Shown: positions 25,085-37,534 of the stretch, in pieces
Layout of the letters: the number at the start of each line of letters is the position of its first letter
Position numbering within the stretch: position 1 is the first letter of the stretch
Source: Solirubrobacterales bacterium 67-14
GTDB taxonomy: Bacteria; Actinomycetota; Thermoleophilia; Solirubrobacterales; 70-9
DNA: 64,000 nucleotides
Direction: 5' to 3'
Assembly: GCA_001897355.1 (NCBI GenBank)
Contig: MKST01000011.1
Coordinates: forward strand, 730,103 to 794,102
Notes under the pieces: model-generated
The model's database searches: none
What the model was told of the DNA's origin: nothing
What the model saw: the letters and a program-made list of their open reading frames with translations, nothing else
Made by a program: the position numbers and the translations under genes

Positions 25085-25540
25085 TCACTTGGGCCTGGCG
25101 GTGAAGCTGGTGGAACCGGAGCAGATGTAGATCCGGGCGCCATAGAGGTCGGGGATCAGGAAGGAGAAGTTGAGCTTCAACTTGCCCGAGACGACCCGGC
25201 CGCGCTTCTTCAGGGTGACCTCGTAGTTCTTGGTCGCCTTGGCGCCGACGTTCATCGCGGCCGGCTGCAGCGCCTTGCTCTTGACGGTCTTGCCGATCTT
25301 TCCGGCCGCGACCGGCTGGAAGAGTTCGCTGCCGGCCCGCGACGCGTAGCCACCGGTGGTCTCCAGGCAGAGGGTCGGGACGACCGTGCGGATGCCGGTC
25401 ACCTTCTTGCCCTTGAGGGCGAACGTGACCGAGCTGCCGCCTTTGGTCTTGCCCTTGTAGGGGGTCGCCGCGGCGAAGTCGGCGGCGAACATGAACCAGG
25501 CCAGGAAGAGACAGGTGAACAGCGAGATCGCGCGGCTCAT
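25085..25540 (-). CDS. Small secreted protein of unknown function
   Basis: 151 residues with an N-terminal signal peptide ([20 protein letters not shown]) ending near FAAA. The mature part is a basic beta-rich domain ([20 protein letters not shown] then [18 protein letters not shown]) with two cysteines that could form one disulfide. It overlaps the stop of the upstream beta-propeller gene by four bases, so both are exported from one transcript. I do not recognise the family with certainty. Confidence 0.7.
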   Translation of the reverse strand: MSRAISLFTCLFLAWFMFAADFAAATPYKGKTKGGSSVTFALKGKKVTGIRTVVPTLCLETTGGYASRAGSELFQPVAAGKIGKTVKSKALQPAAMNVGAKATKNYEVTLKKRGRVVSGKLKLNFSFLIPDLYGARIYICSGSTSFTARPK

Positions 25541-27006
25541 CGGGTCACCTTGACCTTGCTCTTCGAGTTGACCGTCTTGATGCCAGGGCCCGAGGCCGAG
25601 ACTCGGATCGGGTAGCTGCCCCTCGCCTTACGGACGGTGCGGATCGCCAGGGTCGTCCGGGCCGTCTTGCCGGCGCCGATGCCCGGCAGCGTCTTGCAGC
25701 CGGCCGGCTTGACCATCTTGCGGGCCTTGCCGGTGACCGTCGCGCAGACCTTGATTTTCTCTGCGGCAGCGCCGCTAGCGCTCACCACGGCGGTCAGCTT
25801 GGTCTTCCGCCCCGCCTTGACTTTGGCCGTGGCCGGGTTCACCTTGAGCGCGATCCGGGGCTTGGCCGGCCCGGTCGGCCCGGTGGGACCGGTCGGTCCG
25901 GTCGGGTTGGTCGGGCCCGTAGGCCCGGTGGGGTTGGTCGGACCTGTCGGGCCAGTCGGGTTGGTCGGGCCCGTCGGTCCGGTCGGGTTGGTCGGTCCGG
26001 TGGGCCCGGTCGGCCCGGTGCGCTGCAGGGTCGCCTGGCCGAAGGCCGGCTCCTTGCCGCTGCCGACCTTGACCGGGTTCAGGGTGCAGTTGCCGCCGTT
26101 GTTCTGGGTGGGCACGTTCGCCACGTAGACCGAACCGCGGTCCTGCCAGGTGATCATCGATCCGTCCGGGGAGAAGCGCGGGTAGGCAGGAGACTTGGCG
26201 ACGTTGACCGCCGAGCAGCGGTGGGTCGGGCTGCCGGCCGGCGGGGTGCCGTTCGTGTTCCAGAAGGCGAACTCGGCGGCGTCGGAGCCTTCCGGCGTCA
26301 CCTCGAGCACCGCGATCCCGGTCGTGGAGACGTCGAAGCTCAGCATGTCGCCACCGTTCGGGTCGTTGAAACCGAGCCAGGCGGCGGGCTGAGAGCTGCC
26401 GGCCTTCTGGACCCAGATCCGGTTGAACTGCGTATCCACGAACCCGGCGTAGGGAGTGCCCGGGATCCAGCGCGGCCGGACATAGCCGACGTGGCAGTTG
26501 ATCAGGCAGGGGTTGGTGGTGCCCGGCCCGGCCAGGAACGAGATGCGCTGGTTCAGGGTGCAGGGATAGGTGCCACAGTCGAAGTAATGCCAGTCGTAGA
26601 CGAACACACCTCCGTCCGGCGAGATCGTGCCCCCATTGAAGGGCGCGAACGAGCCGGCCCCGGTCTTGGCCAGGATCCACGTGTCCTTGACCTGGCCGGT
26701 CGCCGGGTTGATGAAGTAGGCGAAAGCGCTCGAGCTCGCCTTCTTGATCGCCACGATCGTGCCGTCGTTCTTCTGGGAAGGAGTGACGTAGGCGGTTTCC
26801 GCGGTCCCGTCGCTGGTCACCTTCTCGGTCAGCGTCCCGTCGGGCGAGGTCCGGTAGACGTTGCCGTCGGTCCCCACGTAGGAGACATTGGCCGCCTGGG
26901 CATGGGGCACATGGGCAAACCAGGTGAACAGCCCGACCAGGAAGGCGAGCGACAAGATGACGCTCGGCCCGGTGCAGGCTTTGCTGATTCGGCGATTGGT
27001 TTTCAT
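25537..27006 (-). CDS. Secreted beta-propeller protein with Gly-Pro-Thr linker and Ig-like tail
   Basis: 489 residues, start ATG at 27006 with a GGAGG site. A signal peptide runs to AQAAN. Residues about 40-320 contain TolB/PD40-like blades ([37 protein letters not shown]). Residues about 333-380 are a tract of GPTGPTNPT units. The C-terminal about 105 residues form a basic Ig-like domain with two Cys. No catalytic motif is visible; a binding or surface-scaffold role is likely. It is divergent from the SDR gene, with 174 bases between them. Confidence 0.78.
   Translation of the reverse strand: MKTNRRISKACTGPSVILSLAFLVGLFTWFAHVPHAQAANVSYVGTDGNVYRTSPDGTLTEKVTSDGTAETAYVTPSQKNDGTIVAIKKASSSAFAYFINPATGQVKDTWILAKTGAGSFAPFNGGTISPDGGVFVYDWHYFDCGTYPCTLNQRISFLAGPGTTNPCLINCHVGYVRPRWIPGTPYAGFVDTQFNRIWVQKAGSSQPAAWLGFNDPNGGDMLSFDVSTTGIAVLEVTPEGSDAAEFAFWNTNGTPPAGSPTHRCSAVNVAKSPAYPRFSPDGSMITWQDRGSVYVANVPTQNNGGNCTLNPVKVGSGKEPAFGQATLQRTGPTGPTGPTNPTGPTGPTNPTGPTGPTNPTGPTGPTNPTGPTGPTGPTGPAKPRIALKVNPATAKVKAGRKTKLTAVVSASGAAAEKIKVCATVTGKARKMVKPAGCKTLPGIGAGKTARTTLAIRTVRKARGSYPIRVSASGPGIKTVNSKSKVKVTR
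25866..26020 (-). repeat. Coding tandem repeat (GPTGPTNPT units, 27 bp)
   Basis: About five and a half tandem 27-bp units inside the beta-propeller gene encode a collagen-like Gly-Pro-Thr / Asn-Pro-Thr linker. The units vary mostly at third codon positions, which shows selection for the peptide and not only DNA slippage. Confidence 0.8.
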
Positions 27007-27180
27007 GGGACGGGACCTCCGGAATCGGGATTGCTGATGACGGCAGCTTCCGATCCGTCCCTTGCGATGACTTTGCGGCCATGTTGCGAGGCCCGCAAGA
27101 AGCTCGGGAAGGGGCGGTTCAAGGGCGGTCGTTTGGCTCTATAGTGCGGCTTACAACCAATCCAAGGAGCGTTTCTTTCG

Positions 27181-28014
27181 ATGGGACTACTTGAAGGCAA
27201 GAACGCGATCGTCACCGGGTCCGCCCGGGGCATCGGCCGGGCGACTGCCGAGCTTTTCGCCGCCAACGGCGCCAGGGTTCTGATCAACGACCTCGATGCC
27301 GACGTCGCCGAGCAGACCGCATCCGAGATCGAAGGCGAGACCGCCGTCTTCGGTGGTGACCTGACCAAGGGAGACGCCTGCGACCAGCTCGTCGCGACCG
27401 CTCAGGACGCTTTCGGTTCGATCGACATCGTGGTCAACAACGCCGGCTACACCTGGGACGGCGTCGCCCACAAGATGACCGACGACCAGTTCCAGGCGAT
27501 GCTGGACATCCACACCATCGTCCCCTTTCGAGTCGCCCGGGCGCTCGCCCCGCACTGGCGCGAAGCCGCCAAGGCCGAGGCCGCCGAAGGCAACGAGTAC
27601 TTCCGCAAGCTGATCAACGTCTCGTCGGTCTCCGGCACCATGGGCAACGCCGGCCAGGCGAACTACAGCGCCGCCAAGTCGGCCGTGGTCGGCCTGACCA
27701 AGACCCTGGCCAAGGAGTGGGGCCAGTTCAAGATCAACGTCAACGCGGTCGCTTTCGGCTTCGTCGAGACTCGTCTGACCGCCGCCAAGGAAGGCGACGC
27801 GGAAACGATCAAGGGTCCGGAGGGTGAAGAGATCCAGCTCGGGATCCCCGAGCAGATGCGGGCGATGGCTTCGATGATCATCCCGCTGGGCCGTCCGGCC
27901 TCACCGGAAGAGGCGGCGGGCCCGGTCCTCTTCCTCGGCTCGAACCTCTCCGATTACGTCCACGGCCAGGTGCTCAACGTGACCGGCGGCCAGTTCGGCG
28001 GCATGTACACGTAG
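27181..28014 (+). CDS. Short-chain dehydrogenase/reductase (FabG-like)
   Basis: A 277-residue NAD(P)-dependent oxidoreductase. It contains the cofactor motif VTGSARGIGRA (TGxxxGxG), VVNNAGYTWDG (NNAG), and the catalytic Ser with YSAAK in the segment VSSVSGTMGNAG...NYSAAKSAVVGL. The end LNVTGGQFGG is typical. It has an insertion of about 20 residues after the NNAG helix compared with FabG. It starts 11 bases after an AAGGAG site and is monocistronic, ending at the hairpin at 28032-28063. Substrate not predictable; a 3-hydroxyacyl or 3-oxoacyl thioester is the usual guess. Confidence 0.9.
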   Translation: MGLLEGKNAIVTGSARGIGRATAELFAANGARVLINDLDADVAEQTASEIEGETAVFGGDLTKGDACDQLVATAQDAFGSIDIVVNNAGYTWDGVAHKMTDDQFQAMLDIHTIVPFRVARALAPHWREAAKAEAAEGNEYFRKLINVSSVSGTMGNAGQANYSAAKSAVVGLTKTLAKEWGQFKINVNAVAFGFVETRLTAAKEGDAETIKGPEGEEIQLGIPEQMRAMASMIIPLGRPASPEEAAGPVLFLGSNLSDYVHGQVLNVTGGQFGGMYT

Positions 28015-28031
28015 TCAAATGAAGTCAAATG

Positions 28032-28063
28032 AAAAGGGCCCTCACGCTGGTGAGGGCCCTTTT
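28032..28063. terminator. Bidirectional intrinsic terminator
   Basis: AAAAGGGCCCTCAC (28032-28045) and GTGAGGGCCCTTTT (28050-28063) form a perfect 14-bp stem with a 4-nt loop. T tracts fall at both ends, so it can terminate the SDR transcript on plus and the collagen-like gene on minus (stop at 28081). Confidence 0.88.
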
Positions 28064-28080
28064 CGTTGTCGAGTCTTCAC

Positions 28081-29133
<1,053 letters not shown>

Positions 29134-29193
29134 CTACGGATCCCCCTCGGATCAGCATAGTCGTAGAACCGACCGGAAACAAGACAGCGGCGC

Positions 29194-32100
29194 CTACCCG
29201 GGGCTCCTGACCCGCAGACGGTGGTAGACCACTGCCTTGCGGGGGCCATGGGTGGCGCGGCGGGCCTTGACCCGCATCTTCAGGAAGATCGTCCGCCGTT
29301 TCACCTTTGACAGCTTCTGGAGCCGCTTCAGGAAGGGCCGTCGCACCTTCAATGCGGCGCGCTTCCAGTGGCCGGAACGGACCTTGACCCTCAGGGTCTT
29401 CGTCATCGCCTTGCCCCGGCGTTTCTTGGTGACCACGGTTGCCCTGACCCGGCAGGCGGGCCGGAAACGTTTCGGGCAGTGGACCCGCACGTAGAGCCGG
29501 CCTTTGTAGAGGAAGGCCAAGCCTGGCTTGACGTTCCTGGGCGGCTTGGGCGACGGTTTCGGGTCGGGGTCCGGGTCAGGGCCTGGGCCACCGCTCGGCC
29601 CGAAGTCGACCATCGCGACCGGGCCGGGGTTGCCGGATTCGTCGACCGCCCGGATCGCGGCGTAGCGCTTGTGGCCGGTGAGCGCGAGCGTCTCCTCCGC
29701 ACCGGGTTCCGCCGGGGCTTCCGTGACCCGCAGCCGATCGGCATCGCCGAACCCGTCGGCGGCAATCGGCTTTTCCGAGGACACCGCTTCGTAGTGATCG
29801 GCTTGGCCGCACCGTCCGTCGTCGCCGGTCGCCTCGAAGCTCACGCCGGACGCCCCGGGCTTGGCATCTCTCAGCGGTCCTGGGGCGGTTCCGTCGTGGT
29901 CATAGTTGCCGGACTGCTGCGGATCGTGGCGGAAGCCCGGCCACTCGCTCTGGCAGGCAGGGATATCGGGTCGCGACCATTCGAAGAGGTAGCCCTCCCT
30001 GGTGAAGGCGGCGATCCGGCCATCGTCGGAGATCGCCGCCGGCGAGAAGAGCCAGCCGCCGGTCACCTTCGGGAAGCCGGGTGCGTTTGCCCCGGTCAGT
30101 CCGTCGTAGGCATTGACCAGGCCGAGTCCGGTCCCGGCGATCACCTGGTTCGAGGTCGGGTTGCCGGTCACGTTGGCGATGGTCGAGGAGGAGAGGAACT
30201 GGTAATCCTCGGTGACCCGCGGGAAAGCCGGCTGCGACAGGCCGGTCACCGGGTCATAGGCCCCGATCAGGTGGTTGTAAGGCAGGTTCTGGCCGACCAG
30301 GAGCAGGTTCAGCACGGCCGGCAGCCCGAGCCCGTACTTGACCACGCTGGGGTTCTGGCCGGGCACCAGTTTGCCCAGCGAGGCCGACTCGAAGAGGTTG
30401 ATGCCGCCGACCGGCAGCGCTCCGTCGGCGGTTGAGGCGGCCCCTGGGATCGATTGCTGGATGCCCCGGGACAGCGAGCCGTCGGTGCCATACACGCCGA
30501 TCGTGGCCGAGCCGGTGGCCGAGGCGACCACCCTGGTCTCGCCGTCCACTTTCATGATCGACGGATCCTGGCCGGGGCCGATCATCGGCAGGGTGTCCTG
30601 GATCGCGCCGTTCGGCTTGATCGGCCAGCCCGCCAGGAACGGCTTGCCATCGTTGTCGGGGTAGTCGTTGCCACGGGAATCGACCGCGTAGACGCGGTTG
30701 GACCCGCCGGCTGCGTTGGCGAGGATGTCGGTCAGGGCGCTGCCCAGGAATCCGCTGGCCAGGCTTTCGAAGTCCGGAGCCTGGGCGTCGTAAGTCTCAT
30801 TCGAGGCGACCACGATGTCATCCCGGCCGTCTCCGTTCAGGTCGCCGACCGCGGGCGAGGTGATCGATTCGGCCAGCATCTGCTGGTCGGCCGGGATGTC
30901 CGGGTCCACCAGTCGCACCGGGAAGCCCGGCACCGTCCCGCCCCGCGGCGTGTAGGCGTACAGGTACCCGTCGAGTCCCGGCACGACGATGCTCGGCAGA
31001 CCGTCTGGCCCGTCGAGCCGGGCCAGAGCCGGACTGGCGATGAAGCCACACTTCGGATGCGAGATGTTCGGTTTCTGGAGCTCGGGCCGGCAGTTCGAGA
31101 GCGGCGGGCCGACCGGGAATCCATCTTCGAGCCGGCCGTCGGCGCCCCACGCGTACACGTGGTAGCCCGCCGTGGTCACGACCTCGGTCTCACCGTCGCC
31201 GTCGATGTCGGCGACCACCGGCCCCCGCGGCGGCTCACGGGGCGGTGCCTCGGCGGCGAGAGCCTTGAAGCCGTTCGCACCCTGGTGACCACCCGCCTGA
31301 TGCATCAGGCGGGTCCGCACCGGCCAGCCCGGGAGCTCGGAGCCGTCCTGGCGGTAGGCGTGGATCTCGCCGGCCATGGTCGGCACGACCAGCTCTTCGG
31401 TCCCGTCGCCGTCCAGGTCGGCGTACCGGATCGGCGCCTCCCCTCCGGCTCCCATCCGTTTCGGGAAGCCGTCGCGAAGGTCCTCGTCCCGGGCGGAGGT
31501 GAAGACCCGACGGTCGATGCCGGGCGTGTCGATCCCGTCACCGTTCACGATCAGGCGGACCGTGAACTCGTGGTCGAGCGGGTCGGTGCCGGAGGTGGAG
31601 AAGATCGGGCCGCCGGAGTCCTGGCCGGCGTCATAGCTGGCCAGGGCCTGGCGCACCTGGTCGAGCTGGATCGTGCCGAAGTCGGTCACCGTGCCGGAGG
31701 AAGTCCCGGAGCCGACCTGATGCCAGGTGTCGGGTTCCTGTCCGGTCCCCCACTCCAGCTTCCAGGTGAAGTGGCCGCCGGTCGCAACCCGGGCTCTCGC
31801 CAGGCCGCGGACCTGCAGCGTGTCCCCGGTGAGCGGCGCGTACCAGTCGGGCGACGTGATGGTCGCTTCGGGCGGCAGCTTGCCGGAAGCGGCGACCGAA
31901 ACCGCCGCGCCCAGGTTGACTCGGCCCCAGCCGAAATGCGAGGTCCACTGTGATTCCCGCGGGGCCGCGGGATCTGCCGCCGGATCGGCCACCCCGAGGC
32001 CGGAGGTGTTGGCCAAGGGGTTGGCCGAGTTGCCGGTCACCCGTTCGGCGGTCTGCTCGAGGATCGCCCGGGTCTCGTCCGGGCGCAGCTGGATCCCGTG

Positions 32101-33423
32101 GTCTCGGGCCGCACTGATCACCAGGGCGGCCGCACCGCCGGCCTTGCCGGTGTTCTCGGAGCCGGAAGCCCCTTCCATCGAGATCGAGCTCTTGCCGCCG
32201 AACTGGGTCGTGTTGGCTCCGCGGAAGTAGGTACCGACCGGCAACTGGCTGCCGAGGCAGACGCCGAGGCTGGCCAGCGGCTGGCCGCAGAGCGCCGAGC
32301 GCAGCTCCGGACCGACGTCGGTGCCGAGGCCTTCGGTGTCGGTGACCACCCCCTGGATCAGCATCGCATGGCCGTAGTTGGCCGGGTAGTTGTGATTGGC
32401 GGTGTTGAGGTCGTCACCGGAGTAGGTCTGCACCACGCCGTGGCTCCAGGCGTAGTTCGAGGCCGCTTCGGCGAAGGCCGAGTGATAGATCGATCCGTTG
32501 GCGGCGACGATCACCTCAGCCCCGGAGTCGGTCGCATAGAGCATGCCCATGCCGACCGTGTTGCCGTCGGCGACGAAGGTGTCCCAGATCCGGACCGGGA
32601 TCACCTGGCAGCCGGGACAGACCCCGAGCTCGCCCTGGCCATCGTTGCCGCGTTCGGCGGCTTCCATCATCCGGCCGCTGCCGTGGCCCGAGGCGGCGAA
32701 ATAGCTGGAGGCGTCGAAGGGGTCGTTGTCGTTGTCGAAGAAGTCCCAGCCGGCGATGTCGTCGACGTAGCCGTTGCCGTCGGCGTCGCTGCCGTCGGAG
32801 AAGGTCGCGATCAGGTCTTCACCGTCGATCTCGGCGGAGCCGTGTGGGCCGGCGGCGTGGTCGACCCGCGGGTCGGCGGCATAGTCGGCGACGTTGAAGG
32901 CGCCGTCGCCGTTGCAGTCGTAGGCGGAGCAGCCGGCGCCGCCGGCCTTCTGCGGCAGGGGCAGCTCGTTCCGGTTGAGTGCCACTTGCAGCCGCAGGCC
33001 TTCCCGGTCCCATTTGATGCCGGTGTCGAGCACGGCGATCTGGACGTCGGGACGGCCCCGGGTCACCTTCCAGGCGCCGGCCGCGTTGAACCCGGAGACC
33101 TGTTTCTTCAGGGCGTTCGGACCTTCGCGGTAGAGGGTCAGCGGGGTTTGGGCGGAGGGAAAGCCGAACAGGTCGAACCGCTCGTCGTAGAGGTTGGTCG
33201 CGGCACCGCCATCCTCGTCGTCGGGTTCGGCCGGGTCGTATCCCGGGTCGTTCGGGGTGTCGTCGCGCTGGACGTTGCCGTCGAGCGGGGGCGGCAGCAG
33301 CGGGAACTGCTGCGAGCTGTCGTTCGAGGCCGGGTTCCAGAAATCGCGCGCCGCCGAAGCGGTCGCGACGGTTCCCAGCAGAATGGCCAAAGCCAGCAGG
33401 ACGGTACCGGCGAGTCTGTTCAC
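29194..33423 (-). CDS. Very large secreted subtilisin-like (S8) protein with FG-GAP repeats
   Basis: 1409 residues, GTG start with a GGGAG site, signal peptide to ASAA. The S8 domain spans about residues 105-510: Asp133 in IAVLDTGIKWD, His247 in ASGHGSGRM, and Ser420 in MEGASGSEN. The contexts depart from HGTHVAG and GTSMAxP, and the oxyanion AAGN segment reads QTYSGDD. Residues about 620-1150 hold FG-GAP beta-propeller blades with calcium-like loops (YADLDGDGTEELVV, VADIDGDGETEVV, VGDLNGDGRDDIVVAS). A Pro-rich linker and a Lys/Arg-rich basic module end the protein. It may be an inactive or specialised protease with a binding propeller. Confidence 0.83.
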   Translation of the reverse strand: MNRLAGTVLLALAILLGTVATASAARDFWNPASNDSSQQFPLLPPPLDGNVQRDDTPNDPGYDPAEPDDEDGGAATNLYDERFDLFGFPSAQTPLTLYREGPNALKKQVSGFNAAGAWKVTRGRPDVQIAVLDTGIKWDREGLRLQVALNRNELPLPQKAGGAGCSAYDCNGDGAFNVADYAADPRVDHAAGPHGSAEIDGEDLIATFSDGSDADGNGYVDDIAGWDFFDNDNDPFDASSYFAASGHGSGRMMEAAERGNDGQGELGVCPGCQVIPVRIWDTFVADGNTVGMGMLYATDSGAEVIVAANGSIYHSAFAEAASNYAWSHGVVQTYSGDDLNTANHNYPANYGHAMLIQGVVTDTEGLGTDVGPELRSALCGQPLASLGVCLGSQLPVGTYFRGANTTQFGGKSSISMEGASGSENTGKAGGAAALVISAARDHGIQLRPDETRAILEQTAERVTGNSANPLANTSGLGVADPAADPAAPRESQWTSHFGWGRVNLGAAVSVAASGKLPPEATITSPDWYAPLTGDTLQVRGLARARVATGGHFTWKLEWGTGQEPDTWHQVGSGTSSGTVTDFGTIQLDQVRQALASYDAGQDSGGPIFSTSGTDPLDHEFTVRLIVNGDGIDTPGIDRRVFTSARDEDLRDGFPKRMGAGGEAPIRYADLDGDGTEELVVPTMAGEIHAYRQDGSELPGWPVRTRLMHQAGGHQGANGFKALAAEAPPREPPRGPVVADIDGDGETEVVTTAGYHVYAWGADGRLEDGFPVGPPLSNCRPELQKPNISHPKCGFIASPALARLDGPDGLPSIVVPGLDGYLYAYTPRGGTVPGFPVRLVDPDIPADQQMLAESITSPAVGDLNGDGRDDIVVASNETYDAQAPDFESLASGFLGSALTDILANAAGGSNRVYAVDSRGNDYPDNDGKPFLAGWPIKPNGAIQDTLPMIGPGQDPSIMKVDGETRVVASATGSATIGVYGTDGSLSRGIQQSIPGAASTADGALPVGGINLFESASLGKLVPGQNPSVVKYGLGLPAVLNLLLVGQNLPYNHLIGAYDPVTGLSQPAFPRVTEDYQFLSSSTIANVTGNPTSNQVIAGTGLGLVNAYDGLTGANAPGFPKVTGGWLFSPAAISDDGRIAAFTREGYLFEWSRPDIPACQSEWPGFRHDPQQSGNYDHDGTAPGPLRDAKPGASGVSFEATGDDGRCGQADHYEAVSSEKPIAADGFGDADRLRVTEAPAEPGAEETLALTGHKRYAAIRAVDESGNPGPVAMVDFGPSGGPGPDPDPDPKPSPKPPRNVKPGLAFLYKGRLYVRVHCPKRFRPACRVRATVVTKKRRGKAMTKTLRVKVRSGHWKRAALKVRRPFLKRLQKLSKVKRRTIFLKMRVKARRATHGPRKAVVYHRLRVRSPG

Positions 33424-33519
33424 TTCTCCCTTGCTCCCAGTCTTCGTGGACGGCTACACCTGCCTGTATGTGCAGATTCGTCGATTCCCAAACAGGGAGT
33501 TCCTGAAAGCCGGCGTAAC

Positions 33520-33551
33520 GGAAAGGGCCCCGGTCTCCCGGGGCCCTTTCC
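33520..33551. terminator. Intrinsic terminator after the M1 peptidase gene
   Basis: GGAAAGGGCCCCGG (33520-33533) pairs perfectly with CCGGGGCCCTTTCC (33538-33551) around a 4-nt loop. On minus it follows the M1 stop at 33572 by 20 bases and precedes the S8 gene start at 33423. The T run is only three bases. Confidence 0.75.
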
Positions 33552-33571
33552 TACGGTCGATCCGGCTTCGG

Positions 33572-35722
<2,151 letters not shown>

Positions 35723-35726
35723 TCAG

Positions 35727-36578
35727 CTATTTCTTGCGCTCTTCGGCCCGGATCGTGCCGCCCTCGGCAGCCAGCGCGGGTGGCGGCCAGGGCCCGAACC
35801 AGTTGTCCCGGGCCCCGTCGAGCGTGATCACGGAGCCGGAGTGGAAGGCTCCGGCATCGGAGGCCAGGAAGGCGACCAGCCAGGCCATCTCCTCGGACTC
35901 GCCGGTCCGGCCCATCGGGATCGACATGCCGACCGATTCGACCATCTCCTTCGGGTACTTGTTGACGAAGGTGTCGGTCGCGAACTGGCCGGCGGCGATC
36001 GCGCAGGTGCGGATGTTGAAACGCGACCACTCGATCGAGAGCGTCTTGGTCATGTTCTCGACCGCCGCCCGGGCGGCGCCGGAGTGGACCATGCCGGGCA
36101 TGCCGTTGTGGGGCGAGAGGGTGACGTTGATGACCGCACCCGACTCCTGCGGGATGAAGGCCTTGGTCGCCGCGGCGTGGGTCATCAGCCAGGTGCCGGT
36201 CACGTTCAGCTCGATCACCGTGCGGAAGCCCTTGGGGTTGATCGCTTCGGCCGGGCTGAGGAACTGGCCGCCGGCGTTGTTGACCAGTACGTCGATCCGC
36301 CCGTGCCGTTCGACCACGCCGTCGAAGAAAGCGTCGACCGCGTCCTCGTCACGGATGTCGAGGGTGTCGTGCTCGAAGCTGCCCGGCAGCCCCGCGGCCA
36401 GCCCGGCGGTCTCCTCGAGCGGCTCCGGCCGGCGCCCGCAACCGATCACGGTCGCCCCGAGCCGGACCATCTCCAGGGTCGCTTCCCGGCCCAGTCCGGT
36501 CCCGGCTCCGGAGAGCACCACGACCTTGCCCTCGAGCAGGTCTTCGCGGAAAATCTCTGAGCGTACGTTTTCTCCCAT
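35727..36578 (-). CDS. SDR family protein resembling peroxisomal trans-2-enoyl-CoA reductase
   Basis: A 283-residue Rossmann protein: VVVLSGAGTGLGREATLEM binds cofactor and VLVNNAGGQFLSPAE holds NNAG. The usual YxxxK is replaced in MVHSGAARAAVENMTKTL, where Tyr is His and Lys is Arg. That same HSGAARAxVxNxTK pattern is found in mammalian PECR and 2,4-dienoyl-CoA reductases, and the C-terminal DNWFGPWPP also resembles PECR. It is therefore likely to be an NADPH-dependent enoyl- or dienoyl-CoA reductase. Divergent from the MBL gene, 50 bases apart. Confidence 0.85.
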   Translation of the reverse strand: MGENVRSEIFREDLLEGKVVVLSGAGTGLGREATLEMVRLGATVIGCGRRPEPLEETAGLAAGLPGSFEHDTLDIRDEDAVDAFFDGVVERHGRIDVLVNNAGGQFLSPAEAINPKGFRTVIELNVTGTWLMTHAAATKAFIPQESGAVINVTLSPHNGMPGMVHSGAARAAVENMTKTLSIEWSRFNIRTCAIAAGQFATDTFVNKYPKEMVESVGMSIPMGRTGESEEMAWLVAFLASDAGAFHSGSVITLDGARDNWFGPWPPPALAAEGGTIRAEERKK

Positions 36579-36628
36579 CGGCTGGCGCGAATCCTATCCC
36601 GGAGCGGCACAGCGGTAAGGTCACGCGC

Positions 36629-37534
36629 GTGAGCATCCACGCTGAGTCGAGACCGCTTGAAACCCCGCTCCCGGGCGGGAAGGAAGGCGCCACCGTCACC
36701 GTCGAGCCGATCGTGACGGGAACCTTCAGCAGCCCGCCGATCCTGCATGACAACCCGAAGGGCAAGGCCGGCTCGCTGGCGGTTCTCCGCTCGGCCCGGC
36801 AGCAGCGTGAACCGACCCCGATTCCCTGCTTCCTGATCCGTCATCCCTCGGCCGGGCTGATCCTGGTCGATACCGGCCTCCACCCCTCGGTCGCCTCCGA
36901 CCCGGCCAAGAACCTCGGCCGCTTCACGACCTGGCTGATGCGGCCTGCCCAGGAGCCGGGCCAGGATGTGCTTTCGCAGCTCCGCGCCAAGGGAATAGAC
37001 CATTCGGACATCCGCATGGTGATCTTCACCCATCTCCACTACGACCACGCCTCGGCGATCTCGGAGTTCCCCGAATCGACCCTGATCGTCAACGCGGTCG
37101 AGTGGCAGTACGCGGCAACGGTCAGGAGACCGGACTTCAAGGGCTACCGGCGCCAGCAGTTCGACTACGCCTTCGACTTTCGCACGATCTCCTTCGACTC
37201 GGACAAGGTCAGCTCGTACGCCAGCTTCGGCCGCACCCTCGACCTCTTCGGCGACGGGTCGATCCGGGTCGCCTTCACCCCGGGCCACTCACCCGGCCAC
37301 CAGTCCCTGATCTGCCGGCTGAAGGAACGCGACCTGGTGATCAGCGGCGACGCGATCTACGAGGAAAGCAAACTAGAGGCAGGAGCCAACCTCCCCGGCT
37401 CGATGTACGACGAGCACAACTACAAACGCTCGTTACAAGAACTGAAGCTCTTCCGCCAAACCTACCCTTCGGCAGTGATCACCGCGGGCCACGACAAAGC
37501 CTTCTACGAGAACGCCCCCGACCGCTGGGAGTAG
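36629..37534 (+). CDS. Metallo-beta-lactamase fold hydrolase, N-acyl homoserine lactonase-like
   Basis: A 301-residue protein with the dinuclear zinc motif HLHYDH (residues 135-140), then FTPGHSPGHQSL, VISGDAIY and ITAGHDKAFY. This is the order seen in AiiA-type lactonases. The AHL lactonase assignment is by family only; many members hydrolyse other lactones or esters. The N-terminal about 45 residues are extended relative to AiiA. It starts with GTG at 36629 and is convergent with PlsC, whose stop is the next base. Confidence 0.82.
   Translation: MSIHAESRPLETPLPGGKEGATVTVEPIVTGTFSSPPILHDNPKGKAGSLAVLRSARQQREPTPIPCFLIRHPSAGLILVDTGLHPSVASDPAKNLGRFTTWLMRPAQEPGQDVLSQLRAKGIDHSDIRMVIFTHLHYDHASAISEFPESTLIVNAVEWQYAATVRRPDFKGYRRQQFDYAFDFRTISFDSDKVSSYASFGRTLDLFGDGSIRVAFTPGHSPGHQSLICRLKERDLVISGDAIYEESKLEAGANLPGSMYDEHNYKRSLQELKLFRQTYPSAVITAGHDKAFYENAPDRWE

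Noticed and set aside
25866-26020. Regular repeats that look like a CRISPR array
   Set aside because: They are continuous 27-bp coding units for Gly-Pro-Thr without unique spacers.
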